Assembly (NCBI GenBank): GCA_016933275.1
Contig: JAFGBI010000074.1
Location: 1-49,950, forward strand
Direction of reading: 5' to 3'
DNA: 49,950 nt
Origin: Polyangiaceae bacterium
GTDB taxonomy: Bacteria; Myxococcota_A; Polyangia; Polyangiales; Polyangiaceae
A model generated the notes under the pieces. The model was not told where the DNA came from, made no database searches, and saw only the letters and a program-made list of their open reading frames with translations. The translations under genes were made by a program, and so were the position numbers. Position 1 is the first letter of the stretch, and every line of letters begins with the position of its first letter. Positions 8,985 to 17,463 of this stretch are shown one piece after another.

Positions 8985-9452
8985 TCAGCCGCCCTCGGCG
9001 CGTGGATGGGGCTGAGTCGGGTACTTGGGGACGCTGGGGTTCATCTCGTCCCAAGGCTGCGCGCTGGAGGTCCAGAAATCCGCCATGGGCGCGAACCAGG
9101 ACGGATCATCGAGCGTGCCCACGCGGATGCCGATGAGGTCGGGAAGGCGGGAGAGCCGGCCAACGAGCGGGGTGCCGCAGTCCGGACAGAACCCACGACC
9201 CATCACCCGACCGTCGTCGTGGATGCGGTCGTGAAAGCGGGGCGCGCCGGAGAGGAACCGAAAGCCCGCGGCGGGGACCATCATCACCGCCGCGTACGCG
9301 CTGCCCGATGCGCGCTGGCAGTCTCGGCAATGGCAGTTGAACATGAGCTTCGGCTCGGCCGTGCACTCGTAGCGGACCCGGCCGCAAGCGCAGCCACCAG
9401 AGAAGGGGACAGGCATGATGCTCACCTCGTGCTCGGCGGTCCGGTCTGCCAT
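8985..9452 (-). CDS. GFA/CENP-V-fold zinc protein
   Basis: A 155-aa protein of the glutathione-dependent formaldehyde-activating enzyme (GFA) family, a small zinc-binding beta fold. Zinc ligands are visible as CACGRVRY near residues 21-28, NCHCRDCQR near 39-47 and FCPDCGTP near 88-95. The family name reflects its founding member; most homologues have no shown activity on S-hydroxymethylglutathione. A GGAGG ribosome site immediately precedes the ATG at 9452. It is the last gene of a three-gene minus-strand unit, 12 bp after the site-2 protease gene. Confidence 0.88.
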   Translation of the reverse strand: MADRTAEHEVSIMPVPFSGGCACGRVRYECTAEPKLMFNCHCRDCQRASGSAYAAVMMVPAAGFRFLSGAPRFHDRIHDDGRVMGRGFCPDCGTPLVGRLSRLPDLIGIRVGTLDDPSWFAPMADFWTSSAQPWDEMNPSVPKYPTQPHPRAEGG

Positions 9453-9464
9453 GGGGCCTCCAGG

Positions 9465-10532
9465 CTACCCGCCGCCCGCCATGTCCGGCAACCCGGCGAC
9501 CAGAACGTGGGTGAGGACGACGAGCGTGGTCGCGAGCCCGAAGTAGACGATGGCAGCGAGGCGGCGCTGCCCGCGGGTGACCACCTGCTCCTCGGCGAAC
9601 CGGACGCGCGCGTCCGCCACCGCCAGCCGCTCGAGAGCGCCCGTGGGCGGCGCCGCGCCCCGGCTCCTCCACCAGACGCGCGCCGCCATCGCCACCACGA
9701 CGATGACCAGAATGAGCGGCAACGGCTGGACGTGACCAGCGAGCCCCGTCGAGTAGATGGTAGCTGCCACGAGCAAGGCCGCGCCGATCCCCCATCCAAC
9801 GGGGGTGATGGGGGCCGTCATCCGCCCACCATCGAGCTGTCCGAGGGGGAACAGATTGAAGAGGTTGATGAAGAGGGTGAAGTAGCCGACAACGAAGAAG
9901 AGCCCGCCCATCTCCGACCCGAGGTGGCCGGAGACGAGGATCGCCGCGATCCCCCCGGCAGTACCCGCCAGCGGTCCACCGGCGCCGATCACGAAATCCT
10001 GGTAGGTCGTACGGACACGGTCCCGCAAGGCGATGAACGCGCCGAAGAAGGGCACGAAGACCGGCGCCCCCACCCGAAACCCGAGCCACCGAGCCGCCGC
10101 GCCGTGGCCGAGCTCGTGGACGAGGATGAGGAGCACCAGCCCGAGCGCGAAGCGCCAACCGAAGAACCACGAGTAGGTCCAGATCATCAGGCCCATCGTG
10201 GACAGGGTGGCAAATAGCTTGCCGAAGCTCAGGAGCTTGAGACCGACGAGGAGCCACTTGAGCTGCGATAGGAGGAGCAGAGCCAACCCCTTGAGCTTCC
10301 AAAGCAGGAGGGCCCCGCCGATGAGCGCCCCGCCGAGCCAGCCTCCCCACGAGCGAGGCGGGCGTGCGGACTCCGGCGCCACGACTCCCTCGCCCCGAGC
10401 ACGCGGATCCAAGGGATCGGTCGGGTCGGCACCGATGGGAAGCCCACCCCCATTGGGGTACGCACCCGCGGCACGGGCTCGGTCGAGGTCCCGGAGCCGC
10501 TCGAGCGCGGATCGAGGCCGGGGTTCGCTCAT
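9465..10532 (-). CDS. M50 site-2 protease-family intramembrane metalloprotease
   Basis: A 355-aa multi-pass membrane protein. The zinc-binding HELGH lies at residues 139-143 within a hydrophobic helix. The second active-site motif is LDGGR at 233-237, where Asp234 would be the third zinc ligand. Between them is GAGGPLAG, typical of the family. A Pro/Arg-rich cytosolic N terminus of about 60 residues precedes two hydrophobic helices. There is no PDZ domain, so this is the rhomboid-like short M50 class rather than RseP. The start codon overlaps the stop of the upstream zinc-ribbon gene (ATGA), implying coupled translation. Family members cut transmembrane substrates such as anti-sigma factors; no anti-sigma gene is next to it, so the substrate is unknown. 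Confidence 0.9.
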   Translation of the reverse strand: MSEPRPRSALERLRDLDRARAAGAYPNGGGLPIGADPTDPLDPRARGEGVVAPESARPPRSWGGWLGGALIGGALLLWKLKGLALLLLSQLKWLLVGLKLLSFGKLFATLSTMGLMIWTYSWFFGWRFALGLVLLILVHELGHGAAARWLGFRVGAPVFVPFFGAFIALRDRVRTTYQDFVIGAGGPLAGTAGGIAAILVSGHLGSEMGGLFFVVGYFTLFINLFNLFPLGQLDGGRMTAPITPVGWGIGAALLVAATIYSTGLAGHVQPLPLILVIVVVAMAARVWWRSRGAAPPTGALERLAVADARVRFAEEQVVTRGQRRLAAIVYFGLATTLVVLTHVLVAGLPDMAGGG

Positions 10533-11233
10533 GGTCCGACCCGCACCGCTGGCGCCGCCGGGACCCGCCAGGCAGCGCTGACCGCAAGAAACACCCACAA
10601 TAGGTCGAACGCGCTCAACATCTTCGCGATCATCGAGGGGAAGAGATCGACCGATGCCCTGCTGAGGTAGCCGATCTCCACCCCGGTCTCCTCGCGCACG
10701 GCCAAGGCGAGATAGTGCGCGAAGATGAGGTACTTCGCGAGGACGAGCCCGAAGACGGCCATGGCCACCGCGAGGTGCGGGAGCGCTCCACCCCGCTTGT
10801 CCCGGGCGGCGAGCTTCACCCCCATGCCCGCCAGAAAGCCGACCAGCACCGCGACGTATCCGATCTCGGAGTCCATCGCGACCGCGATCGCGGCCCAGAT
10901 CCCGGCCCCGAGACACGCGCCCACCAGGCCGCCGAGCGCGGCCCGCAGCAGCTCGGCGGTGGTCGGGGCCGTCTGCCGAAGCTCCTTGAGCACCTGCTCG
11001 GCGCAGCTCGCGCAGACCACATGCCGGTTGACGAGGCGCTCCGCGCCCGTCGGGATCGCCACCCCGCAGAGGGCGCAGCACGGCTCACCACTCGCGCCCC
11101 CCGCAGGCTCGACCGCGGCCGACACAGGACCGTCCACGCCGGATCGCTCGGCCTCGGTCCCCTCGCTGGCCTGGACCGCCGCTGTGCCCGAGCCCGGTCC
11201 TGCTGTCGTCTCCGTCATCGCGTCATCACCCAT
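10529..11233 (-). CDS. Zinc-ribbon multi-pass membrane protein
   Basis: A 234-aa protein. A disordered, acidic N terminus (about 1-50) leads into two CxxC pairs (CALCG near 53 and CASCAE near 75) forming a zinc ribbon. At least three hydrophobic helices follow, including AALGGLVGACLGAGIWAAIA, YVAVLVGFLAGMGVKLA and LAVAMAVFGLVLAKYLIFAHYLAL. This architecture resembles uncharacterised bacterial membrane proteins annotated only as zinc-ribbon proteins. Its TGA overlaps the ATG of the M50 protease gene by 4 bp, so the two products may work together. Start choice is between 11233 and 11218 (MTETTAGPG). Confidence 0.7.
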   Translation of the reverse strand: MGDDAMTETTAGPGSGTAAVQASEGTEAERSGVDGPVSAAVEPAGGASGEPCCALCGVAIPTGAERLVNRHVVCASCAEQVLKELRQTAPTTAELLRAALGGLVGACLGAGIWAAIAVAMDSEIGYVAVLVGFLAGMGVKLAARDKRGGALPHLAVAMAVFGLVLAKYLIFAHYLALAVREETGVEIGYLSRASVDLFPSMIAKMLSAFDLLWVFLAVSAAWRVPAAPAVRVGP

Positions 11234-11314
11234 GGTCGAGGCAAGGGACCCTCCTTACACGCCGGCCCCGGCGGTCGCCAACCCTGACCAAGAAGTTCCG
11301 CCCCCGACCGCGCA

Positions 11315-11334
11315 TACTGGACATCAGAGCAGTA
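11315..11334 (+). promoter_or_regulatory. LexA-type SOS operator upstream of recN
   Basis: The sequence is TACTG-N10-CAGTA, a perfect dyad that extends one more base pair outward (ATACTG...CAGTAT, 11314-11335). It matches the outer bases of the enterobacterial LexA box exactly. TGGACA (11318-11323), 17 nt before TAGGTA (11341-11346), gives a weak sigma70-like promoter whose -35 would lie inside the dyad, as expected for repression. It lies 111 bp upstream of the recN GTG, and recN is a classical SOS gene. LexA boxes described for Myxococcus have a different consensus, so the assignment rests on the match and the context. Confidence 0.62.
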
Positions 11335-11445
11335 TTGGATTAGGTACTTGGAAAGCCCCGGCGATTGGCCAGGGGATCCCCTTCGGCCCCACCGGGTCGT
11401 TGCTTCCCGTACGGCCGACCGAGGGCTGCTCAACGGAGACCTGAC

Positions 11446-13494
11446 GTGCTGAGCTATCTGCGGATTCGCGGCCTGGCGTTGCTCGATGACGTGGCGCTCG
11501 AGCTCGGACCAGGTCTCACCGTCTTGACGGGCGAAACCGGCGCCGGAAAATCCATCATCGTCGATGCCCTCGCGTTGATCCGCGGGGGGCGCGGCCGCGC
11601 GGAGCTCATCCGGAGCGGCGCGGACGCCTGCCTGGTGGATGCGCAGTTCGAGCTCGAGGAGCCCCTGGCGGGAAGGGTCGCGACCGTCCTCGGACCGCAT
11701 GGAAGTCCGTCCGGAGAAGAGGAGGGGCCGACAGCGGTCGCTGCCGCGCCGCAGGCGACCGCAACCAGGAGCACGCCGTCCGATGGCGCGAACGTGACTG
11801 GTGGGCGCGCGCTCGTCATCCAGCGCGCCGTGCCCCGCACCGGACGGGGCCGCATCCTGATCGACACCGAGCTCTCCACGCAATCCGTGCTCGCCGAGCT
11901 GGGCGAGCACCTGATCGATCTCTGCAGTCAGCATGAGCACCAGTCGCTCACTCGCCCAGCCCGGCAGCTTGCCCTGCTCGACGACTGCACGGGCAACGGG
12001 CCGTTGCTCGCCCGCTACGAGGCAGTCCACACCGCGTACCTCGACGCGAGACGCGCGTGCTCGGCGCTGGCCACCCCCAACCACGATCCCGCCGGGCGGG
12101 TGGGCTACCTCCGTGACCAGCTCGACCAGCTCCTGGCCGCGGCACCCCGACCGGGGGAGCTCAGGGAGCTGCGCGCCCGCGTGGCGCTGCTCCGGGATGC
12201 AAGTGCCTGGAGCGAATTCGCGAACGAGGCACGGGAAGCGCTCTACGACGGCGACGAGGCCATCTCGAGCGGGATCACGCTGCTGCTGGCCCGCCTCCGC
12301 GAGCTCTCGTCTCGGGCCCTCGAACGGGAGGACGGCAGCACAACCCCTCAACCCCCGGGGCTCGTGGGCGCGCTCGTCGCCGAGCTCGAGACCGCGCGGG
12401 CCGCCACGGCGGAGGCGGCTCAGCTCGCGTCCCGGCTCGCTGCCGACGTCGAGATAGAACCGGGCGAGCTCCAGGCTGCCGAGGAGCGGCTCCACCAACT
12501 CTGCTCGCTCGAGCGCCGACACGGGGATCTCGATGCCGTCGACGAGGTGATCGCCACCCTCGAGCAAGACCTCGAATCGCTCGAGCACCGGGAGGCCCGG
12601 CTGGCGGAGGCAGCCCGCCAAGCCAACGAGCTCCGCGACGCCACCCTGACCCTCGCGGCCGAGCTCTCCCGGGCCCGAGTCGGCGCAGCCATCCGGCTCG
12701 GACAGGCCATCACGAGAGAGCTCGCCGGCCTACACCTCCGCTCCGCCCGCCTCGAGGTGAGCGTCACGCGAGCTTCGGATGACGAGCCCGGTCCCCGTGG
12801 GATCGATCGGGTAGAGCTCCTGTTCTCTGCCAATCCTGGCGAGCCCCTCGGACCGCTCTCGCGCATCGCTTCCGGTGGCGAGCTGTCCCGAGTGCTCCTC
12901 GCAATCAAGCACGTGGCCGCCCATAGCCTGGTTCCTACCGATGATGGGACCCAACCCCGAAGACGAGGCGAGGGACGCGCTCACGAACCCGGCCGAGGTG
13001 CCGCCAGCAGCGTTGCCACCTACGTGTTCGACGAGGTCGATGCCGGGGTGGGCGGAGCCGTGGCGGCGGCGATCGCGCAACGCCTCCACGAGGCTGCCCG
13101 AGGGAGTCAGGTCCTCTGCATCACCCACTTGCCCCAGGTCGCGGCCTTCGCCGACACCCACCTCTCGGTGCAGAAGGTATTGCGCGACGGGCGCACGATC
13201 ACGAGGGTGGCGCAGCTCGACCCTGCGGAACGGGTCGAGGAGCTCGCTCGCATGCTGGGCGGGGCCGAGGTCACGGAGAGCGCGCGGGTCCACGCGCGCC
13301 AGCTGCTCACGGATGGCCGTCGCTCGACCCGCCCCGACGAACCCGTCCCGCCGGCGACCGTGGCCCCTTCTCGTCCGGGCAAGGGGGGGCAGCGGCCCAT
13401 CCCGGCGAACGCAGCCGAGAAGACGTCCAAGGCCGACCGCGCCGGGAGCCGCACCGTGCCGCGGGACCGACGCCGCGCCATGTCTGCCGCATGA
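11446..13494 (+). CDS. recN: DNA repair protein RecN
   Basis: A 682-aa SMC-like ATPase acting in double-strand-break repair. The GTG at 11446 starts the standard N terminus (V-LSYLRIRGLALLDDV) with CGGAG just upstream; the longer ATG at 11365 would add 27 unrelated residues. Walker A is GETGAGKS (29-36). The ABC signature is IASGGELSRVLLAIK, Walker B is TYVFDEVDAGVGG, and the His switch is in CITHLPQVAAFAD. The middle is coiled coil. It is longer than typical RecN (about 550 aa) because of a low-complexity insert after the first ATPase segment (about residues 87-120), a basic insert just before Walker B, and an extra basic C-terminal tail of about 55 residues. A LexA-type box precedes it. Confidence 0.96.
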   Translation: MLSYLRIRGLALLDDVALELGPGLTVLTGETGAGKSIIVDALALIRGGRGRAELIRSGADACLVDAQFELEEPLAGRVATVLGPHGSPSGEEEGPTAVAAAPQATATRSTPSDGANVTGGRALVIQRAVPRTGRGRILIDTELSTQSVLAELGEHLIDLCSQHEHQSLTRPARQLALLDDCTGNGPLLARYEAVHTAYLDARRACSALATPNHDPAGRVGYLRDQLDQLLAAAPRPGELRELRARVALLRDASAWSEFANEAREALYDGDEAISSGITLLLARLRELSSRALEREDGSTTPQPPGLVGALVAELETARAATAEAAQLASRLAADVEIEPGELQAAEERLHQLCSLERRHGDLDAVDEVIATLEQDLESLEHREARLAEAARQANELRDATLTLAAELSRARVGAAIRLGQAITRELAGLHLRSARLEVSVTRASDDEPGPRGIDRVELLFSANPGEPLGPLSRIASGGELSRVLLAIKHVAAHSLVPTDDGTQPRRRGEGRAHEPGRGAASSVATYVFDEVDAGVGGAVAAAIAQRLHEAARGSQVLCITHLPQVAAFADTHLSVQKVLRDGRTITRVAQLDPAERVEELARMLGGAEVTESARVHARQLLTDGRRSTRPDEPVPPATVAPSRPGKGGQRPIPANAAEKTSKADRAGSRTVPRDRRRAMSAA

Positions 13495-13592
13495 CCGACC
13501 CGCGCCCACCGCCCCGGCTCGTCAGCCGTCACGCCACCGAGCTGCTTGCCGCCGCGCAAGCGCTGCCGTGAGTGGACGCCCCACCCGCACCG

Positions 13593-14087
13593 CTACTCGA
13601 GCCGGACGATGACGTGGAATCCACGATTCGTTTCGACCACGTAACTCAGCTCGTTCACCTCGAGGGCGAAGGCGGCGGCGGCGAAGGCGGGGTCGAGGTC
13701 GTCTTTGGACACGCTGCCGAGATTGCCCTCGGTAGCGCTCTTCTCGTCGCTGTACTCGGCGACGATCCCTTCCCACTCCCGGCCCCCCTTGAGGGCCTCG
13801 AGCGCTTCGAGGGCGCGCAGGCACGCCTGTCCCGGGGTGCGCGTCGCGCCCTCGGGCCGCTCGAGATCCGCGTGACGCACGAGGATGTGCGCGACCTCGA
13901 TCTCCCTCGGTGCGTCCGGCTTCGGCTCCCGAGACGCGGCGGCGTCCGCGAGACATTGGGCTTCGGGGGAGGTCCCCTCGCCCCCCTTCGGCGCCGCCGC
14001 CCGCTTGCCAGCTGACCCGCCGCAGCCCGAAGACAGCAGGAGCCCCGAGACGACCACCCACGATTCCCACCCGCGCATGGCCAGCAT
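13593..14087 (-). CDS. Parvulin-type (PpiC) peptidyl-prolyl isomerase lipoprotein
   Basis: A 164-aa single-domain rotamase. The N terminus is a lipoprotein signal (WVVVSGLLLSSGC), giving a mature protein anchored at Cys22. The parvulin fold is recognisable from AHILVRHAD (about 65-73), EGIVAEYSDEKSATEGNLGSVSK (written here as landmarks EYSD and GNLG), the AAFAL helix, and the terminal VVETNRGFHVIVRLE strand. Such proteins assist folding of exported proteins in the periplasm. The start may be 14087 or 14078 (MRGWESW). It converges on recN and lies just downstream of the GH3 lipoprotein gene on the same strand, so it could help fold exported hydrolases. Confidence 0.87.
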   Translation of the reverse strand: MLAMRGWESWVVVSGLLLSSGCGGSAGKRAAAPKGGEGTSPEAQCLADAAASREPKPDAPREIEVAHILVRHADLERPEGATRTPGQACLRALEALEALKGGREWEGIVAEYSDEKSATEGNLGSVSKDDLDPAFAAAAFALEVNELSYVVETNRGFHVIVRLE

Positions 14088-14111
14088 GATAGCCGAAGCC
14101 GGCGGGCGCCG

Positions 14112-16223
14112 TCACGGAAGCTCGAACGAACGGCGCAGCCGGATGTCGCGGGAGGATTCCCCCACGCAGAGCTCGAAGCGCTGCCCCTCCCGGACCCAGC
14201 CGTCCGCGGCGGGCTCGAAGACCTCCAAGGAACGCGCCGGGACCACCAGCTCGACACGCCGCGAATCGCCGGGTGACAGCCCGGCCCGGGCGAAACCGGC
14301 GAGGACTTGGTCCGGGCGCGGCAGGGACGCCTCGAGATGGCGGACGTAGAGCTCGGGCACCACGACGCCGTAGCGCTGGCCGATGTTCGCCACCTCCACG
14401 ATCACCGGAACGTCGCCGTCCTCCGTAGCCGTTCCAACCTCGAGCGCTCGATACTCGAAGCTCGTGTAGGAAAGGCCAAAGCCGAAGGGGAACTCGGGCT
14501 CGATCCCCTTGGCGTCGAACCCCCGGTACCCGACGAACAGCCCCTCGGAATAGGCCACGACCCCATCGGCCCCGGGGAAATGGCCATGGGCCGGGCAATC
14601 CTCCCAGCGCCGTGGAATGGTCATCGGCAACCGACCGCTGGGACCTGGACCGCCGAAGAGTACGTCCACCAGCCCGTTGCCAAGCTCCTGTCCCCCGAAC
14701 CAGATCTGCATCACCGCCGGGACCTCGCCGAGGAAGCCACCGAGCAGGACCGGCGACCCCGTGGCGACGAGCACGATCGTGCGCAGGTTGACGGCGGCGA
14801 CCGCTCGGATGAGGTCCAGGTCGACGGGGGGGAGATCCAGCGCGGCGCGGTCGAACCCCTCCGACTCCTGCAGACTCGTGTGACCCACGACGACGATCGC
14901 GGCATCGGCGCCCACGGCGTCACCCACCGTTTCGCCGACCGTCACCTCCGGCAGCCGGGCGCGCAGGGCGTCGAGGAGCGAAACCTCGTAGGTCGGTGAC
15001 ACGAGCGAGCTGCCACCGCCGGCCTCGACCACCGCGGCGAGCGGCCCCAGAACCGCGAGCCGCGTCACCGATCCCCGAGCGAGGGGAAGCACGCCCCCCT
15101 CGTTCTTCAAGAGCACGAAGCTTGACCGCACCGCCTCGCGGTTCAACGCCCGGTGAGCGGCGGTGTCGAGCCCCCCCGGGTCGAGCGGTCCTTCGAGCAG
15201 GCCCATCCGGGTGATGACGCGGAGCTGTCGGCGCACCATCACGTCGAGATCCGCCTCCACGATCGTCTCTGCCTCGAGCGCGGCCGCCAGGTTCCCAGGC
15301 GAGTAATGCACGCCTTCCGGCATCTCGAGATCGAGCCCGGCGTGGATCGCGGTTTCCACGCCGTGGGCGGCTCCCCAGTCCGACATCACAAGGCCGGTGA
15401 ATCCCCACCGATCGCGCAAGGTGTCCTGGAGAAGATAGGGGTTCTCGCAAGCGTAGACGCCGTTCACTCGGTTGTATGAGCACATCACGCCTTGGGCCCG
15501 CGCCTCCTTCACCGCGGCCTCGAAGGCCGGGAAGTAGATCTCATGCAGGGTGCGCGGTTCGACCTCGACGCTGACCGCAAACCGGTCGGTCTCCTGGTTG
15601 TTGGCCGCGAAGTGTTTCACCGTCGCCACCACCCCCTCCGCCTGGACGCCGCGCACGACCGCCACGGTCATGCGCGAAGCAAGAAACGGGTCCTCGCCGA
15701 AGCTCTCGAAGTTGCGCCCACCCTGGGGTGCGCGCTGAATGTTCACGCAAGGACCGAGCAGCACGTTCCTGCCACGCGCCTTGGCCTCCCTCCCGAGCGC
15801 GCGCCCCCAGCGCTCGGCGAGCTCGGGATCGAAGGTGGCGGCCATCGCGATGCCGGCCGGCCAGGCAGTGGCCTCCGCGGTGCGGATCCCCACGGGGCCG
15901 TCCGTCATGTGGAGCGCGGGGATCGCGAGCCGCGGTGCCCCGATGGTGTCGAAACCCGTGCCCGCGACCATGGCAAGCTTCTCTTCCAAGGTAAGCTCGG
16001 CCAATAGGTCGCTCACGACGCCTTCCATCGCTCCCGTCTCGTCGGGGTCTCCGACCGCGCCGCCCTCGCCACTGGCCGCGCCGGTCGCCCCGGACCGCCC
16101 CCCGGCCCCTCCCCCGGGGGGCCACGCTCCGCTGCCATACGCCAGCGGTTCGTCGCGACCCGTGCAACCAAGAGCGCAAACCGTGGCGAACAGCGTGAGC
16201 GAAAGGACGACCGAACGGCTCAT
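14112..16223 (-). CDS. Glycoside hydrolase family 3 beta-glucosidase lipoprotein
   Basis: A 703-aa secreted enzyme releasing terminal beta-linked glucose (or related sugar) from oligosaccharides. Lipobox CALGC places the lipid at Cys20, followed by a short Gly/Ala stalk. The GH3 N-domain shows MTDGPVG, NIQRAPQGGRNFES, KHFAANNQ (about 203-210) and the nucleophile motif VMSDWGAAHG with Asp282. The GH3 C-domain follows (GHTSLQESEGFDR, FGGQELGNGLVDVLFG), ending in a fibronectin-III-like module (FPFGFGLSYTSFEYR onward). All parts are complete. The ATG overlaps the stop of the upstream AI-2E-family transporter gene by 4 bp, so the two are translationally coupled. The natural substrate is not known; cello-oligosaccharides are plausible given the GH8 gene nearby. 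Confidence 0.94.
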   Translation of the reverse strand: MSRSVVLSLTLFATVCALGCTGRDEPLAYGSGAWPPGGGAGGRSGATGAASGEGGAVGDPDETGAMEGVVSDLLAELTLEEKLAMVAGTGFDTIGAPRLAIPALHMTDGPVGIRTAEATAWPAGIAMAATFDPELAERWGRALGREAKARGRNVLLGPCVNIQRAPQGGRNFESFGEDPFLASRMTVAVVRGVQAEGVVATVKHFAANNQETDRFAVSVEVEPRTLHEIYFPAFEAAVKEARAQGVMCSYNRVNGVYACENPYLLQDTLRDRWGFTGLVMSDWGAAHGVETAIHAGLDLEMPEGVHYSPGNLAAALEAETIVEADLDVMVRRQLRVITRMGLLEGPLDPGGLDTAAHRALNREAVRSSFVLLKNEGGVLPLARGSVTRLAVLGPLAAVVEAGGGSSLVSPTYEVSLLDALRARLPEVTVGETVGDAVGADAAIVVVGHTSLQESEGFDRAALDLPPVDLDLIRAVAAVNLRTIVLVATGSPVLLGGFLGEVPAVMQIWFGGQELGNGLVDVLFGGPGPSGRLPMTIPRRWEDCPAHGHFPGADGVVAYSEGLFVGYRGFDAKGIEPEFPFGFGLSYTSFEYRALEVGTATEDGDVPVIVEVANIGQRYGVVVPELYVRHLEASLPRPDQVLAGFARAGLSPGDSRRVELVVPARSLEVFEPAADGWVREGQRFELCVGESSRDIRLRRSFELP

Positions 16224-17311
16224 TCGCCCCCTTCATTGCGATCCTGGACCGGGTGGTGAAACCGAGGCCGATGGGTTTCTCGCGCGGGGCCGAGCAACAC
16301 GGCGACCCACTCGAGATCCTCGGTGCTCGCACAGTAGATCTTGACGGCCACCGTGAGTGGCACCGAGAGCAGGGCCCCCACGGGTCCCAAGACCCAACCC
16401 CAGACGGCAACGGACATCAGCACGACGAGCGGCGAGAGTCCGAGCGCGGGGCCCATGATGCGGGGCTCGATGGCGTTCGCGACGATCATGTTGATGACAA
16501 GGATGCCGACTCCGATCGCGAGCGCTGGGCCCACGCCGAGCTCGATCGCGGCGAGGAGGACCGCCGGCACACCCGCGACCACGGCGCCGAGCTGCGGCAC
16601 CAGGCGCAGGAGGAACATCAAGAGGCCCCACAGCACCGGCGCGGAGAGCCCGAAGACGGCCGTCCACAGCCCGACCGCAACGCCACTGATGGAACATGCG
16701 ACCGTCTTTAGCAGGATGTACTGCTGGATCTCGTCGAACGGGAGCGGTGACCGCGCGAGCGGCGCCCCGCCCCGGGACGTCCGCACGTGGTCGAGCTTGA
16801 GATCGAGGTTCCCGAGCTCCAGGAGCATGAAGATGGTGACGAAGATGATGAGGACAGCGGCGGTGAGGACGCGCGTGATCCCGGCGACGCTGCTGGCCAA
16901 CGCATTCTCCCCGACCCGTCTGAGGTCCAGGCTCTGCAACGCCACGGAAGCGTGCCGAAAGCCGACTCCCTGGAGCCAGTCGTTGAGCTGCGTCTTGATC
17001 GCGGCGAGGCGGGGGCCATAGGTCGGCCAGGCGTCACGGATCTCGCCAGTAGCGTAGACGACGAGCATGGCGACGCTCGAGACACCCATGGCCGCCCCGA
17101 CGATCGCCAAGAGCACCGCGAGCCAACTCGGGAGCCCGCGCCGACGCAGCGCCGCGATGATCGGCTTCATCCCCGCAGCCACGAAGGCCGAGAGCAGCAA
17201 CGGCACCACGATGGGGGCCGCCAGCTTGAAACAGCCGAGGAGGAGGCAGGCCGCGGTGACGACGAACAGGGTCCGCGCCCCCTGCCCCGGAATGCGCGTC
17301 TCGAGCGGCAT
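16220..17311 (-). CDS. AI-2E/PerM-family membrane transporter
   Basis: A 363-aa inner-membrane protein of the UPF0118/AI-2E exporter family, with about seven to eight hydrophobic helices. Visible segments include LFVVTAACLLLGCFKLAAPIV, WLAVLLAIVGAAMGVSSVAML, a soluble central stretch (about 95-160), and the conserved C-terminal half with LRLVPQLGAVVAGVPA, NMIVANAIEPRIMG and LSPLVVLMSVAVWGWVLGPVG. The start at 17311 (MPLETRIPG) was chosen because it precedes the first helix; the frame is open upstream to 17473 with a Pro-rich, non-family sequence. It overlaps the GH3 gene by 4 bp. Family members export small molecules or ions, and the cargo here is unknown. Confidence 0.88.
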   Translation of the reverse strand: MPLETRIPGQGARTLFVVTAACLLLGCFKLAAPIVVPLLLSAFVAAGMKPIIAALRRRGLPSWLAVLLAIVGAAMGVSSVAMLVVYATGEIRDAWPTYGPRLAAIKTQLNDWLQGVGFRHASVALQSLDLRRVGENALASSVAGITRVLTAAVLIIFVTIFMLLELGNLDLKLDHVRTSRGGAPLARSPLPFDEIQQYILLKTVACSISGVAVGLWTAVFGLSAPVLWGLLMFLLRLVPQLGAVVAGVPAVLLAAIELGVGPALAIGVGILVINMIVANAIEPRIMGPALGLSPLVVLMSVAVWGWVLGPVGALLSVPLTVAVKIYCASTEDLEWVAVLLGPARETHRPRFHHPVQDRNEGGE

Positions 17312-17463
17312 CACTGGATCGGCATACCAGGCCCCGGAGCGCCCGAGAAGCCAGGGGGCTTGGTGCGGCCACGATTCCTTGGTATTCAAGGGCTCGGGCG
17401 AAGGGGCCGAGGGGTGCCCTGCGCCCACGCCGGCGAAACCCCACGTAGCCACTCGAGCAAGCG

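Noticed and set aside
8004..10217. 737-codon plus-strand open frame
   Set aside because: It covers three well-supported minus-strand genes antisense, is Arg/Asp/His-rich and has no family-like sequence; openness is expected at this GC content.
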